Assembly: GCF_004745525.1 (NCBI RefSeq)
Contig: NZ_RKLY01000010.1
Location: 20,559 to 84,558, forward strand
From: Companilactobacillus suantsaicola
Lineage (GTDB): Bacteria > Bacillota > Bacilli > Lactobacillales > Lactobacillaceae
Direction: 5' to 3'
DNA length: 64,000 nucleotides
A program made the position numbers and the translations under genes. Positions 16,241-29,585 of the stretch are shown one piece after another. The notes under the pieces were generated by a model that saw only the letters and a program-made list of their open reading frames with translations, was not told the DNA's origin and did not search any database. The stretch's first letter is position 1, and each line of letters starts with the position of its first letter.

Positions 16241-17077
16241 TTGAAATTTGTCAAAAATTATAATAATAATGCCGCCCTTGTCGTCGATGACGAAAACGTT
16301 GAATGGATGATTGTTGGAAAGGGAATTGGATTTGGAAAGAAACCGGGGGATTTGGTGGACGCATCAAAAATCACTCAGAAATTCAAGTCTGTTAATAATG
16401 ATGAGCTTGATACTTTAGAAGAGTACGATGAATCGATTATCAACGTCACTTCCGATATTGTTCAGGATGCTGAAAGCTTTTTGAAGGTTAAATTCAATGA
16501 CCATCAATATTTGATTTTAGCTGACCATATCAATTTTGCTTATGTACGCGCTCAAGATGGAATCGAGTTTACAGATCGAGCTGTTAGTTGGGAAGTAAAG
16601 AAATTATTTCCTAAAGAATATGAGGCTTCAGCTCGAGCAATCGAAATTATTAAAAAGGATTTGGACGTTGTATTTCCTAAAGGTGAGCTGGTTTTTCTGA
16701 CTTATCATTTCGTTAATCTCGAAAATGAGAAGGAAAGTTTGCAAGATACGATTCAAGTTTCTAAGATGATTGCTGATATTATCAATATTATTCAAATAAG
16801 CTATCATACGACTTTAGATGATGAATCATTCAATTACAGTCGTCTGGTGTCACACTTGCGATATTTTCTAATTAGAAAATTGAAATCTAGTCAAGTTTCA
16901 AGCGAACAATTGGATCCGAGTTTATTGAAACTGATGATTGCTAAGTATCCAGATGAGAACAATACAGTCCAAAAGATTTCGACATTTTTACGCAATACTA
17001 AAGGATGGGCACTCTCTGAAAATGATCAAGTTTACTTGATTTTACACGTTTGGCGAGTGACCCATCGAAACAATTAA
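16241..17077 (+). CDS. licT: BglG/LicT-family transcription antiterminator
   Basis: The protein has 278 residues. The N-terminal CAT RNA-binding domain (about 1-55) begins FVKNYNNNAALV, followed by PRD1 (about 65-170; His in LADHINFAYV and in TYHFVNLE) and PRD2 (about 175-278; His in SHLRYFLIRK and in LILHVWRV). These histidines are the usual PTS phosphorylation sites that set its activity. TTG at 16241 is chosen because it lies 9 nt after GAGGAGG and starts the protein at the conserved position. RAT sites stand before this gene and before bglP. Confidence 0.92.
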   Translation: MKFVKNYNNNAALVVDDENVEWMIVGKGIGFGKKPGDLVDASKITQKFKSVNNDELDTLEEYDESIINVTSDIVQDAESFLKVKFNDHQYLILADHINFAYVRAQDGIEFTDRAVSWEVKKLFPKEYEASARAIEIIKKDLDVVFPKGELVFLTYHFVNLENEKESLQDTIQVSKMIADIINIIQISYHTTLDDESFNYSRLVSHLRYFLIRKLKSSQVSSEQLDPSLLKLMIAKYPDENNTVQKISTFLRNTKGWALSENDQVYLILHVWRVTHRNN

Positions 17078-17085
17078 ATATAAAA

Positions 17086-19176
<2,091 letters not shown>

Positions 19177-19194
19177 AACTTGTTTTCTGAAGAA

Positions 19195-19210
19195 AGAAAA
19201 CGTTAACATA
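19195..19210 (+). promoter_or_regulatory. cre site between bglP and bglA
   Basis: AGAAAACGTTAACATA matches the cre consensus closely and shares GAAAACG-TAACAT with the licT cre. An intercistronic position suggests an extra promoter for bglA or a roadblock site. Confidence 0.6.
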
Positions 19211-19239
19211 TAACTATATTGAGATGAAGGAGATATTAA

Positions 19240-20694
<1,455 letters not shown>

Positions 20695-20695
20695 T

Positions 20696-20727
20696 AAAAA
20701 GCTCTCACATAGTGGGGGCTTTTTTTG
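20696..20727 (+). terminator. Terminator of the bgl operon
   Basis: AAAAAGCTC-CAC pairs with GTG-GGGCTTTTT and ends in a T run, just after the bglA stop. Confidence 0.8.
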
Positions 20728-20812
20728 TATGAAATTTTAAGGCATCTTGATTGCGAAATTGAAATTTTCCTTCCATAATTAAGATAGAAGTATAAAAGAG
20801 GTAGTGTTTTTT

Positions 20813-21007
20813 ATGAAAGATAAGGTCCCGAAAGTTACTTTAGGAATTTCAATATTGGTTTTTATGATTTTGGCGATTGGATCATTTTTCTATAATCAAC
20901 CACATGCTCTATTGGCATTGTTTGCTGTGATTGTGTTGTCGATAGTTTATTTAGGCGGTATGGAAAAGAATCATAAAGATTTTATGGATCATCATAAGCG
21001 TGAATAA
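20813..21007 (+). CDS. Small two-helix membrane protein, unknown
   Basis: The protein has 64 residues with two hydrophobic helices (GISILVFMILAIGSFFY and LLALFAVIVLSIVYLGG) and a charged His/Lys-rich tail (MEKNHKDFMDHHKRE). It is not recognised. ATG 20813 lies about 9 nt after AGAGGTAG; the GTG three codons earlier overlaps that site. Confidence 0.6.
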   Translation: MKDKVPKVTLGISILVFMILAIGSFFYNQPHALLALFAVIVLSIVYLGGMEKNHKDFMDHHKRE

Positions 21008-21040
21008 CGTTCAAATTTCAAAAAAAATACATAATAGTTA

Positions 21041-21080
21041 AAAAAAGAAGGTGTTTTCTGATGAAAGCGCCTTCTTTTTT
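21041..21080 (+). terminator. Terminator
   Basis: AAAAGAAGGTG pairs with CGCCTTCTTTT with a T run, between the small membrane protein gene and the first SLAP protein gene. Confidence 0.8.
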
Positions 21081-21141
21081 CCTTAAATCCTGATATTCTA
21101 TATACATAGGGTCATATTATATATGTCAGGGAGATACTACG

Positions 21142-23352
21142 ATGAAGAAAATGCGGACGGTAATTTTAACGAGTATTTTGTTATCAGCAACAGTTTTGGG
21201 AAGTAATGTTTCACTAATTGATGCGGCGTCTAAGAAGAGTACGCCGATTTTGGTTAAAAGTGAATTGACCGACCAAGAAAAAGCCTTGTATGTGAAGGAT
21301 GCGAGAACAAAGGAATCAAGTATTTCTGATTTTGCTCCGAGAGTACTTTTTTCAACTTTAGAAGATGGTGAAAATTTGCCAATGGCTCCAATTTTTGAAA
21401 GTGGTACTGTTTCTGCAGAAAATTATGAAGAAGTTTTGGCTAAAGAGTTAGGTGTCGTGGACGATAGTTTTAAACCATTGACAATGAATGTCAAATCAAT
21501 TGATGAATCACATGGATTCATTAATCAAGTTAGTTATACAGACCCAGAAACGAATACGACAAAGACTTTTAATATTGATTACCAATTAAAAAGTCCTGAA
21601 GTCAGTGATGGTTTGCAGTATGCCTTGAATTTTAAGTATGGGACTTCTCTTGAGAAGTATCGTTTGATTATTGAAGAAGGTAATAAGGGAAGTAATTTAA
21701 ATACTGATTCTAGTAATATACAGGCAACCGCCAAAAATGGAACAGATATGAAAGGTAATAAAGATACAGCTACTGTTTCATTAACACACGGTTTGGATGA
21801 GAATTTTGGTGAAACGAATTCAGAGGTCACTTTTACTACCAAAGATGATTTGTATGATGTTCCTGATGTAGTAACTACTAGGGAAGTAAAGGTCTTTAAA
21901 GAACCTGATTGGTCTAAAGTTAATGCGTCGATTCAATTAGGTGATAAAGATATTTTAGATGCTTCGACAAGTTTAAAAGATGAAAACGGCAACGATTATA
22001 TGGTGACAATTACTAATCCTGAAGATATCAATATAAATAAAGCCGGGACTTACGAAGCTAAATTTAAAGCAATTGGTATGAACATTAGTCCGGCGGAAGA
22101 GTACGGAACAGGTAAAAATATTTCGTATACTAAAACGATTCCGATTACTGTTTCAGATGATAAGTCAGAAGTTAATTATAATTATTTGGTAGTCGATAAA
22201 AAGACTGGTAATACAATAGCTTCACAGTCAGGTTCAGCGGCTGATGGTACAAGTATCACACTTGATAAAGCTAATTTACCGACGGGATACACATTAACAG
22301 ATGCACAAAAGACATTTACGGTCGATGCTAAGAATCCAACTAAAGTAGCAACAGTTGCTAAAGATGTCGATTATACGATTACGTTTGTTGATAAAGATAA
22401 CCAAGAAAAAGTTGGCCAAATAAGCGATACAGGTAAGGAAGGTGAGTCAAGATTAGTTACAGCTCCTGACGGCTATACCTTAGATGATAGTACCGACATG
22501 ATTTATACACTCGACAGCACTGAACCAGAAAAAACTATTTTAGTTTCTAAAGGCAGTATTTTGACTCAAGATTTGAATTATACAATTAAATACACCGATG
22601 TTGATACTGACAAAGTTATTTCCGAGAAAAAAGGAACTGGTAAACTTGGTGATCAAATTACGGCTGTCGCACCCGATGGTTATGTGATTACCGATTTGAC
22701 TTCTGCTGGATTCACTTTGACTAAAGATGATGATTCATTCACTTGTTATGTCAAAAAAGCTGATACGCCATACAACGTCACTTATGTTGATCAAGATACC
22801 GATGAAGAAGTAGGTACACAAAAAGGATTAGGAATTGTTGGTGAAAAAATCACTTTGAAAACACCAGCTGGCTACACTTTTGTGAATGCCAACGATGCGA
22901 CTTATGAAGTTGATAAAGACAATCCCAACGCCAAAATTTTTGTAAAACAATCGACTCTGACGGAAGACAATTTGCTCACAACTCATCCATATGAAGGTTA
23001 CGTTGAAATTTATGACGAAAACGGTAAATTGAATAAGGATGTTGTTCTTTCGCAAAATACTGACTGGGCCACTGATCAGAAGAAAACAATTGATGGCGTA
23101 GACTATTATCGAGTAGCGACGAACCAATATGTCAAAGCCGATTCAGTGTATGTTTACTCACCACTCACGGGAGTCGTTACAACTTCAAAAGTGACTCCGG
23201 TTTATAATTCCAAAGGCCAATTAGTACTCGATCGAGCTTTGGACAAAGATGCTCCATGGTATTCAGATAGAATTTCTAAAATAAAAGGTGAAAAAATGTA
23301 TCGTGTTGCGACTGATGAATGGGTCAAGGCAAGCGATGTAACCGAACAATAA
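21142..23352 (+). CDS. Secreted surface protein with MucBP-like repeats and C-terminal SLAP domains (1)
   Basis: The protein has 736 residues. Residues 1-29 are a signal peptide (KKMRTVILTSILLSATVLGS, cleavage likely near IDAAS). An unrecognised N-terminal region (about 30-350) is followed by four tandem repeats of about 60-70 residues of MucBP-like type (YNYLVVDKKTGNTIAS, YTITFVDKDNQEKVG, YTIKYTDVDTDKVIS, YNVTYVDQDTDEEVG). Two SLAP-type cell-wall-binding repeats end the protein (YVEIYDENGKL to NQYVKADSVYVY; VYNSKGQLV to DEWVKASDV). There is no LPxTG motif, so anchoring is presumably non-covalent. AGGGAGAT precedes the ATG. The next gene is a close paralog. Confidence 0.85.
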   Translation: MKKMRTVILTSILLSATVLGSNVSLIDAASKKSTPILVKSELTDQEKALYVKDARTKESSISDFAPRVLFSTLEDGENLPMAPIFESGTVSAENYEEVLAKELGVVDDSFKPLTMNVKSIDESHGFINQVSYTDPETNTTKTFNIDYQLKSPEVSDGLQYALNFKYGTSLEKYRLIIEEGNKGSNLNTDSSNIQATAKNGTDMKGNKDTATVSLTHGLDENFGETNSEVTFTTKDDLYDVPDVVTTREVKVFKEPDWSKVNASIQLGDKDILDASTSLKDENGNDYMVTITNPEDININKAGTYEAKFKAIGMNISPAEEYGTGKNISYTKTIPITVSDDKSEVNYNYLVVDKKTGNTIASQSGSAADGTSITLDKANLPTGYTLTDAQKTFTVDAKNPTKVATVAKDVDYTITFVDKDNQEKVGQISDTGKEGESRLVTAPDGYTLDDSTDMIYTLDSTEPEKTILVSKGSILTQDLNYTIKYTDVDTDKVISEKKGTGKLGDQITAVAPDGYVITDLTSAGFTLTKDDDSFTCYVKKADTPYNVTYVDQDTDEEVGTQKGLGIVGEKITLKTPAGYTFVNANDATYEVDKDNPNAKIFVKQSTLTEDNLLTTHPYEGYVEIYDENGKLNKDVVLSQNTDWATDQKKTIDGVDYYRVATNQYVKADSVYVYSPLTGVVTTSKVTPVYNSKGQLVLDRALDKDAPWYSDRISKIKGEKMYRVATDEWVKASDVTEQ

Positions 23353-23401
23353 AAAAGAGGAACCACTTTTGAAAAAAACTTCAAAAATGGCTCCTTTTTT
23401 A
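23350..23401 (+). terminator. Terminator between the SLAP paralogs
   Basis: AAAAGAGGA-CCACTTTTGAA pairs with TTCAAAA-TGG-TCCTTTT, followed by T residues, so the two paralogs probably have separate transcripts. Confidence 0.85.
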
Positions 23402-23465
23402 ATGCAAGACTGCTATGCTTTATGTGTTAAGAAGATAAATATTATAGTCAGGGAGATATTTATTT

Positions 23466-25700
23466 ATGAGAAAAATTACAACGATGGCTTTAGCAGGCTT
23501 GATGCTTTCAACAACTATTTTGGGGGCAGCAACACCGGTTATTGCGGCAAAAAATGCAGATCCAATTCCAGTAACAGACGAGACTGGAAAACAAGCGAAG
23601 GCATTAACAGCGGTCTCAGAGCTTGATGACACAGATGTTGATAACACAGATACCGATACAGCTAATGGTCAAAGAGCATTTGATGATTTGAAGGACGGAG
23701 CAACTTTAGATGTGGTACCAGTTTTTAAAGAGGATGCTCCAACGGCTACAAAGTATCAAGATTTATTGCAAAAGGCGATAGGAATTGTTGATAAAAACAA
23801 ACAAGAAGTTCCTATGACTATTAAAGATCATGATAAAACTACTGGTTTTGCCTCGGTAGTTAGTTATACCTCAAATGGCGAAACTAAGACCTTTAATTTG
23901 AAATATAATTATTACCAACCTTCTTTACATACAGAGACTGGATTTGAGAATCCACTCATTTTCCAAGCAGATAATATGCCTGATAATTTTAACAATATAA
24001 TCACTAGCGGAGAAAATTTGAATAATGAACACTCCAATGTAGTCAAGGATGCTAATAAAAATAAGACCGATTTGAATGGACATGTTGGTAATAATCAAAC
24101 GACTATTACTCAAAAATCTGATGATATTGAGAAAAAAGGTGGAACTGTTACCTTTACTCCTGAAGATATTACTTACAAAGTTAAGGGAGAACCCTTTGTT
24201 CGTCAGGTTAAGGTCTATGATGGGCCCGATTGGAGTAAATTAAATAAAACTATTCAATTAGATAAGAATAACAAATTGGATTTGAATAATTATCAAGTTC
24301 TATCAGACGATAATGGGAACAAGTATCGAATTTCAATTGATTCTAAAACAGTTGATGTAACTAAAGCTGGTCAACAAAAAGTGGATTTTGTAGCGCATGG
24401 AATCAAGGATGATGGGACAGATGCCATTCAAACGAGAACTAAGAGTCCTAATACACCGGTTGAATATACATTATCCAATCAAACATTAACTGTCTCAGAT
24501 AACACCGAACAAGTTAATTACAACGTATTAATTGTTGATAAAAATACTGGCAAAATCGTTGGTTCACAAGCGGGACAAGCTGCTAATGGTTCAACTCAAA
24601 CGGTTGATCCTACAAAAGTACCAGCTGGATATACTTTGACCGATGCCCAAAAGAATTTCACCGTTGATGATGAAAATCCTACGAAAGTCATCACAGTTGC
24701 TAAAACAGTTCCTTATGAAATCACCTTTATTGATAAAAATACCAACACCAAAGTTGGGGATGTTCAAACTGGAAACGGTGAAGAAGGCAGCGACATTCTC
24801 CTAAACGCACCGGAGGATTATGAATTTGTTAATAGTGCTGATATGATGTTCAAATTGAGTAGTGATACGCCTAAGAAGACTATTTATGTAAAAAGTAAAA
24901 AGTTAGACTTGCAGAATTTCAATTACACAATTCAATATAAGGATGCTGATACTGACAAGGTAGTTGGAAAAACCACTGGTAAAGGCAATTTCGGTGACTT
25001 TATCAAAGCAACAGCCCCTAAAGGTTATTCAATCACTGATTTGAAGTATCAAGGCTTTGTTTTGACTAAAGACAAAGATAGCTATGTCAGTTATGTCAAA
25101 AAAGCTGATACTAATTATCAAGTAACTTATATTGATCAAGCAAATGACCAAGAAGTCGGCACTGAAACTGGTAAAGCTGCTCAAGGGGCAATTGTTACTT
25201 TGACTGCACCAAAAGGCTACATTTTCACAACTGCTTCGGATGTCACTTTGAAAGTTGATAAAAATTCCGGAGTCGTTAAAATTTATGTGAAAAAGTCAGA
25301 TGCGACTGAGACGAATTTAATTACGACTTATCCTGATAGTGGTTACGTAGCTATTTATGATGAAAATGGTAAATTGAATAACGACGTTGTATTGTCACAA
25401 AATTCTGACTGGGTAACAGACCAGACTAAGACAATCGATGGAGTAACATACTATCGTGTGGCAACTAACCAATATGTCAGAGCAAGTTCGGTTTATAAAT
25501 ATCAACCATTCAGTGGGGTTGTGACAACTTCAAAGGAAACAGCTGTCTATAATTCTAAGGGACAGTTAGTAATTGATCGCGCACTTGATAAGAATACGCC
25601 TTGGTACACTGACCGTACTAGTGAAGTTAAAGGTGAAAAAATGTATCGTGTGGCGACTGATGAATGGGTCAAAGCAAGCGATGTTTCGATTAATAACTAA
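23466..25700 (+). CDS. Secreted surface protein with MucBP-like repeats and C-terminal SLAP domains (2)
   Basis: The protein has 744 residues with the same architecture as the preceding gene: signal peptide (MRKITTMALAGLMLSTTILGA, cleavage near PVIAA), N-terminal region with the shared motif GPDWSKLNKTIQL, MucBP-like repeats from about 355, and two SLAP repeats at the end (YVAIYDENGKL; VYNSKGQLVIDRALDKNTPWY to DEWVKASDV). The last 170 residues of the two paralogs are nearly identical and the N-terminal parts diverge. An Asp/Thr-rich stretch (DDTDVDNTDTDTANG) follows the signal peptide. The ribosome binding context TCAGGGAGAT matches the first copy, pointing to tandem duplication. Confidence 0.85.
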   Translation: MRKITTMALAGLMLSTTILGAATPVIAAKNADPIPVTDETGKQAKALTAVSELDDTDVDNTDTDTANGQRAFDDLKDGATLDVVPVFKEDAPTATKYQDLLQKAIGIVDKNKQEVPMTIKDHDKTTGFASVVSYTSNGETKTFNLKYNYYQPSLHTETGFENPLIFQADNMPDNFNNIITSGENLNNEHSNVVKDANKNKTDLNGHVGNNQTTITQKSDDIEKKGGTVTFTPEDITYKVKGEPFVRQVKVYDGPDWSKLNKTIQLDKNNKLDLNNYQVLSDDNGNKYRISIDSKTVDVTKAGQQKVDFVAHGIKDDGTDAIQTRTKSPNTPVEYTLSNQTLTVSDNTEQVNYNVLIVDKNTGKIVGSQAGQAANGSTQTVDPTKVPAGYTLTDAQKNFTVDDENPTKVITVAKTVPYEITFIDKNTNTKVGDVQTGNGEEGSDILLNAPEDYEFVNSADMMFKLSSDTPKKTIYVKSKKLDLQNFNYTIQYKDADTDKVVGKTTGKGNFGDFIKATAPKGYSITDLKYQGFVLTKDKDSYVSYVKKADTNYQVTYIDQANDQEVGTETGKAAQGAIVTLTAPKGYIFTTASDVTLKVDKNSGVVKIYVKKSDATETNLITTYPDSGYVAIYDENGKLNNDVVLSQNSDWVTDQTKTIDGVTYYRVATNQYVRASSVYKYQPFSGVVTTSKETAVYNSKGQLVIDRALDKNTPWYTDRTSEVKGEKMYRVATDEWVKASDVSINN

Positions 25701-25788
25701 AAAAACGTTGAGTAATGACCCAGCGTTTCTGATTGAAGACAAACTAAATTTACTATTAAGTAAATCTAAAGTTTGTCTTCTTTTTTTT
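25700..25788. terminator. Two successive terminator hairpins
   Basis: AACG-TG-GT/AC-CA-CGTT at 25704-25729, then GAAGACAAACT with AGTTTGTCTTC plus a T run at 25735-25788. The second overlaps the 3' end of the convergent MFS gene. Confidence 0.75.
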
Positions 25789-26971
25789 GATGGTATAAAA
25801 CAATTATCAAACCAAATATTATTGTGATGATGCCAACAATTTTCCATAAAATTAAAGTTTTTACATTAATCCATACGGCAAAGTAGCTGACAACTGAAAA
25901 GAGTGCAAACGTAGAGGTTACTAATGCATGCATGGCTGATATATTTCCGACATTAAATGATCGATACATTAGTTTTTCAAAAACGTTTCCTGACATTCCC
26001 ATGACTATTCCCGCTATTAGAAGAAGGGCCAGTCGCATGAAGTTATTGATGGAAAGTGTTGCACCTATGAAACAACTTCCGGAAACGACATAGTCAAGGG
26101 TAAAAAATGTTGAGGCATTCCATTTAATTAACGGAGCAAAGATACCACCTACTAAATCCCCTGTTTTTTGAACGGCATTGACAATCGAGAACACTGCTAC
26201 CGATAGCCCTAACTCTTTCATAGTTAATGGCAATAGTTGGAATAATAGACCAGTCAAACCTCCTAAAATTGCTTCAAACAAAATAATTAAAAAGGCTGGC
26301 ATTGTATGTGAGAATTGATATAACGAATCTAGCATTTGCTTTAAATATGAATGCTCAGGTACATTTTGTTCAATAGAATTTTGGATATTGAGGCTTGTAT
26401 CGTAACTAATTGATCTATAAAAAATAATTCCTATTGGTGCACTAATAAAGCTAGTCATTAATAGCCAAAAACTATCATGTCTCACAAGCATAAGTGAGCT
26501 GACAATATTAGTTAAGATTATTATTCCAGCTCCCATGAAATATTGAAAATCAACGGATTTTTCGATCATATCTTCATCTTCTTGAAAAACGATGGGAACA
26601 AATCCAACTTCTACAGAACCGGAAATTGTGCTGACGGCACTCAATATAAAATATAGAACGCCAATACTAGACAGATTGATATGTTTTATTAAAAATATTC
26701 CATCAACAAGAATAGTAATAGTCGAAATTAATTGAAGATTTATCAAAATTCGTTTGTTATTTTTTATTCGGCCTAATTTTGGAGATAGAAAAATAATCAA
26801 AGCAGGTGGGACTGCAGCCATTCCTCCAAATATTGCTACTATGTGAGCATTAGCTTTATATTGTTGGACTAACAAATAGAGAAGTACTGTTGAATACATG
26901 GTAAATGAAATTAATAATAAGGCTTGACCTATGACTAATTTAAAAAGGTTTCTATTTTGTTGAGATAGCAT
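25766..26971 (-). CDS. MFS transporter
   Basis: The protein has 401 residues with about 11-12 hydrophobic helices. It lacks the strongest sugar or drug motifs. The arrangement, with helices separated by short loops and a central cytoplasmic loop (FYRSISYDTSLNIQNSIEQNVPEHSYLKQML), resembles the MFS_1/MFS_3 exporter group. Substrate unknown. GGGGGT stands before the ATG. The A/T-rich codon use (many ATT, AAT) is slightly more biased than in the neighbours, which might mean later acquisition. Confidence 0.75.
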   Translation of the reverse strand: MLSQQNRNLFKLVIGQALLLISFTMYSTVLLYLLVQQYKANAHIVAIFGGMAAVPPALIIFLSPKLGRIKNNKRILINLQLISTITILVDGIFLIKHINLSSIGVLYFILSAVSTISGSVEVGFVPIVFQEDEDMIEKSVDFQYFMGAGIIILTNIVSSLMLVRHDSFWLLMTSFISAPIGIIFYRSISYDTSLNIQNSIEQNVPEHSYLKQMLDSLYQFSHTMPAFLIILFEAILGGLTGLLFQLLPLTMKELGLSVAVFSIVNAVQKTGDLVGGIFAPLIKWNASTFFTLDYVVSGSCFIGATLSINNFMRLALLLIAGIVMGMSGNVFEKLMYRSFNVGNISAMHALVTSTFALFSVVSYFAVWINVKTLILWKIVGIITIIFGLIIVLYHQKKEDKL

Positions 26972-27100
26972 CTATCAAAGACCCCCATCTGTCCAAGTTA
27001 GTCTAAACAATTTTTCTAAATTGTAATTATTATTTAGCATTAATTACAAATAATTAGAATTTACGTATGGTATTCATTTACGGATACCGTATTTTTGAGC

Positions 27101-27152
27101 AATTAAAAAAGACAAAGTCTCAAAAGTGAGTACTTTGTCTTAAGTTTTAATT
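27101..27152 (-). terminator. Terminator downstream of the MFS gene or before the ATPase end
   Basis: AAGACAAAGT pairs with ACTTTGTCTT within AATTAAAA/TTTTAATT flanks. It lies 19 nt beyond the 3' end of the P-type ATPase gene (-), which it probably terminates. Confidence 0.75.
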
Positions 27153-27170
27153 GTTAAGAAAAAATCGAAT

Positions 27171-29498
27171 TTATTTCCAATTTATTCTTGAAAATACACG
27201 TCTTCCCAGAACTTCACGCATGAACATAAACAGTGGCCATGCGGTTAGGAAGATAGCGACAAATAAGTAGGTATATTGCAGATTCAAGATACTTTCGATA
27301 CCAAACGCGGTATGTCCGAAAATGAAAGTAACGATGAAAAGAACAAAGGAAATTCCAATCATAACTTGCTTTCTGATGAATAATGGATTACTGATAGAAA
27401 TCAAAGCACAGTAACCGATGATGCCAATCGTGAAGACAGATAAGGTCGAGGTTGTATCGTAATTAAAGTTGAAATGTTTACCTAAAACTGAAATGGTAAT
27501 AATGAAAATAATATTACACAAAGCTGACGGTAGAGCAATCTCCATTACGTTACGCATGAAGCGACCGGCTGGTGGGGTATAGTTTGGCTCCAAGGCTAAT
27601 AAGAAAGTTGGGATTCCCACGGTTAAAGCGTTGATAGGCGTTAATTGTGAAGGCTGGAATGGATAACCGGTTCCTAAAATGATGAAGATGATCGACAAAA
27701 CGACTGAGTAAATCGTCTTGATCAAAAACAGTGAAGCGACACGTTCGACGTTGTTGATCACTCGGCGGCCTTCGTTAAGCATGAAAATCATCGAGTCAAA
27801 GTTCCGGTTCAACAAGACGAAATCGGCACTCGCTTCGGCGGCATCGCTTTCACCAGCAATCGCTACACTACAGTCGGATTGGCGCATGGCCAAAACATCG
27901 TTGACACCATCCCCAGTCATTCCCACCGTTAAGCCATTATCTTGCATAGCTGAAATTAGATCGGCTTTTTGGGTTGGCAGCACTCGTCCAAAAATTTTGT
28001 ATTGCTTGACTAAATCGTGATAGTCATTGTCTTTGACTGTACTCATGTCGATATAGTCTTTGCCACTACTAATTCCCGCCTGAGCAGCAACGTTTGCGAC
28101 CGTGACCGGATTGTCACCTGAGATGATTTTCAAATCGATTCCTTGATTACGCAAATAATTGAACGTATCAGGAGCTTGAGGCCGAACTTCGTCCGCAATC
28201 AACATCAGTCCGAGCAAATTTTGCTGGGTGGATTCTTGCAGAATAGCAATCACGCGATAGCCATCTTGAGCTGCCTGTTGAACAGTTCTAGTAACTTCTT
28301 TGGTAGGATTTTGAATGATAAATTCTGGCGCACCCATTAAATAACCCACACCTTTAGAAACAAAACCAGAATATTTTGTTTCAGAAGAAAAAGGAATCAC
28401 TTCATCGACCACGGCGGAAAATGGTTCAACCTTTAGATTGGCAATTGCCTGAGCAGTGGCGTTAGTTTCTTGAGTTGCGACAACGATTCGACTGGCAATA
28501 GCTTGCAGTTTTTCTTCAGTCACACCAAAAGTAAGCGTCTTTTTGACGGTTAAATTGCCAGTAGTAATCGTACCTGTCTTGTCCAAACAAAGTGTATCAA
28601 CTCGGGCCAAGGTCTCAATGGCACTCAATGACCTGACCAAAATATTTCGTTTGGATAAATTGTACGATCCAGTGGCTAAGGCAACTGAAGTCAATAAGAC
28701 TAAACCTTCAGGAATCATCCCGATAACCGAAGCGGAAGTTCCCAAAATTGATTGGGCAACGTCGCCATTTCTTAAGAATGAGCGGAAAAATAAAAGAAGT
28801 CCAATTGGGATGATAGTATATGTTAAAATCTTAATAATGTTATTAATTATTTTCATTAAAACGCTAACAGAACGTTTGTCTGTTCCAACAGCTGAAGATA
28901 GTTTAGAAACAAAACTTTCATGACCAACTTGGGTCAATTGAATCTTCGCTAGACCGGCAATTGCAAAACTACCTGAATAAACTGGGTCACCAGTACTTTT
29001 AGTGATTGTATCTGATTCACCGGTGATACCTGATTCATTAGTTTGTAGACCATTAGAAGAACGAACGATTCCATCAGCGGGCATTGTATCGCCACGTTTG
29101 ATCAAAACTAAATCATCTTCAACTAAGTCGTCAATGTCGACTTGTTTTTCCGCACCGTCACGTATGACGGTGAATTTAGAAGTGTTAACGAGACTGATTT
29201 TATCAACGGTTAATTTAGCCCGAATTTCTTGATAACTACCGATGATGACATTTGCGATAACGGGGCCTAAGAAGAACAGATTACGATATGAACCCGTCCA
29301 AAAAATTAAGCCTGCGATAACAACGTTTAATAAGTTAAAAAGCGTAAAAATATTGTCGGCTAAAATTTTGGGAATCGGACGCGATAATTTTTTAATTTGG
29401 ACGTTGATCAGTCCTTTTTGAACTTGCGTATCAACTTGTTGAGTAGTGAGTCCATTTTCGAGACTGGTATACGTTTGTGGTTGCTTGATTTTTACCAT
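27171..29498 (-). CDS. Cation-transporting P-type ATPase, CtpE-like
   Basis: The protein has 775 residues. P-type ATPase motifs in order: actuator loop ESGITGESD (about 152-160), M4 region IGMIPEGLVLLTS (about 262-274), phosphorylated Asp306 in DKTGTITTG, hinge GMTGDGVNDVLAMRQSD, and C-terminal helices to MREVLGRRVFSRINWK. No N-terminal heavy-metal-binding domain and no CPx motif in M4 are present. The PEGL element and overall form resemble the CtpE branch, linked to calcium uptake in mycobacteria; the ion here is uncertain. It diverges from the HAD gene. Confidence 0.85.
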   Translation of the reverse strand: MVKIKQPQTYTSLENGLTTQQVDTQVQKGLINVQIKKLSRPIPKILADNIFTLFNLLNVVIAGLIFWTGSYRNLFFLGPVIANVIIGSYQEIRAKLTVDKISLVNTSKFTVIRDGAEKQVDIDDLVEDDLVLIKRGDTMPADGIVRSSNGLQTNESGITGESDTITKSTGDPVYSGSFAIAGLAKIQLTQVGHESFVSKLSSAVGTDKRSVSVLMKIINNIIKILTYTIIPIGLLLFFRSFLRNGDVAQSILGTSASVIGMIPEGLVLLTSVALATGSYNLSKRNILVRSLSAIETLARVDTLCLDKTGTITTGNLTVKKTLTFGVTEEKLQAIASRIVVATQETNATAQAIANLKVEPFSAVVDEVIPFSSETKYSGFVSKGVGYLMGAPEFIIQNPTKEVTRTVQQAAQDGYRVIAILQESTQQNLLGLMLIADEVRPQAPDTFNYLRNQGIDLKIISGDNPVTVANVAAQAGISSGKDYIDMSTVKDNDYHDLVKQYKIFGRVLPTQKADLISAMQDNGLTVGMTGDGVNDVLAMRQSDCSVAIAGESDAAEASADFVLLNRNFDSMIFMLNEGRRVINNVERVASLFLIKTIYSVVLSIIFIILGTGYPFQPSQLTPINALTVGIPTFLLALEPNYTPPAGRFMRNVMEIALPSALCNIIFIITISVLGKHFNFNYDTTSTLSVFTIGIIGYCALISISNPLFIRKQVMIGISFVLFIVTFIFGHTAFGIESILNLQYTYLFVAIFLTAWPLFMFMREVLGRRVFSRINWK

Positions 29499-29585
29499 AC
29501 TCTACCTACGACTGTTAGTTATTTTTAATTGATTGCTATATAATCTTTACATAACTTAAATTTAACATAAAAGGATGAATAAAAT

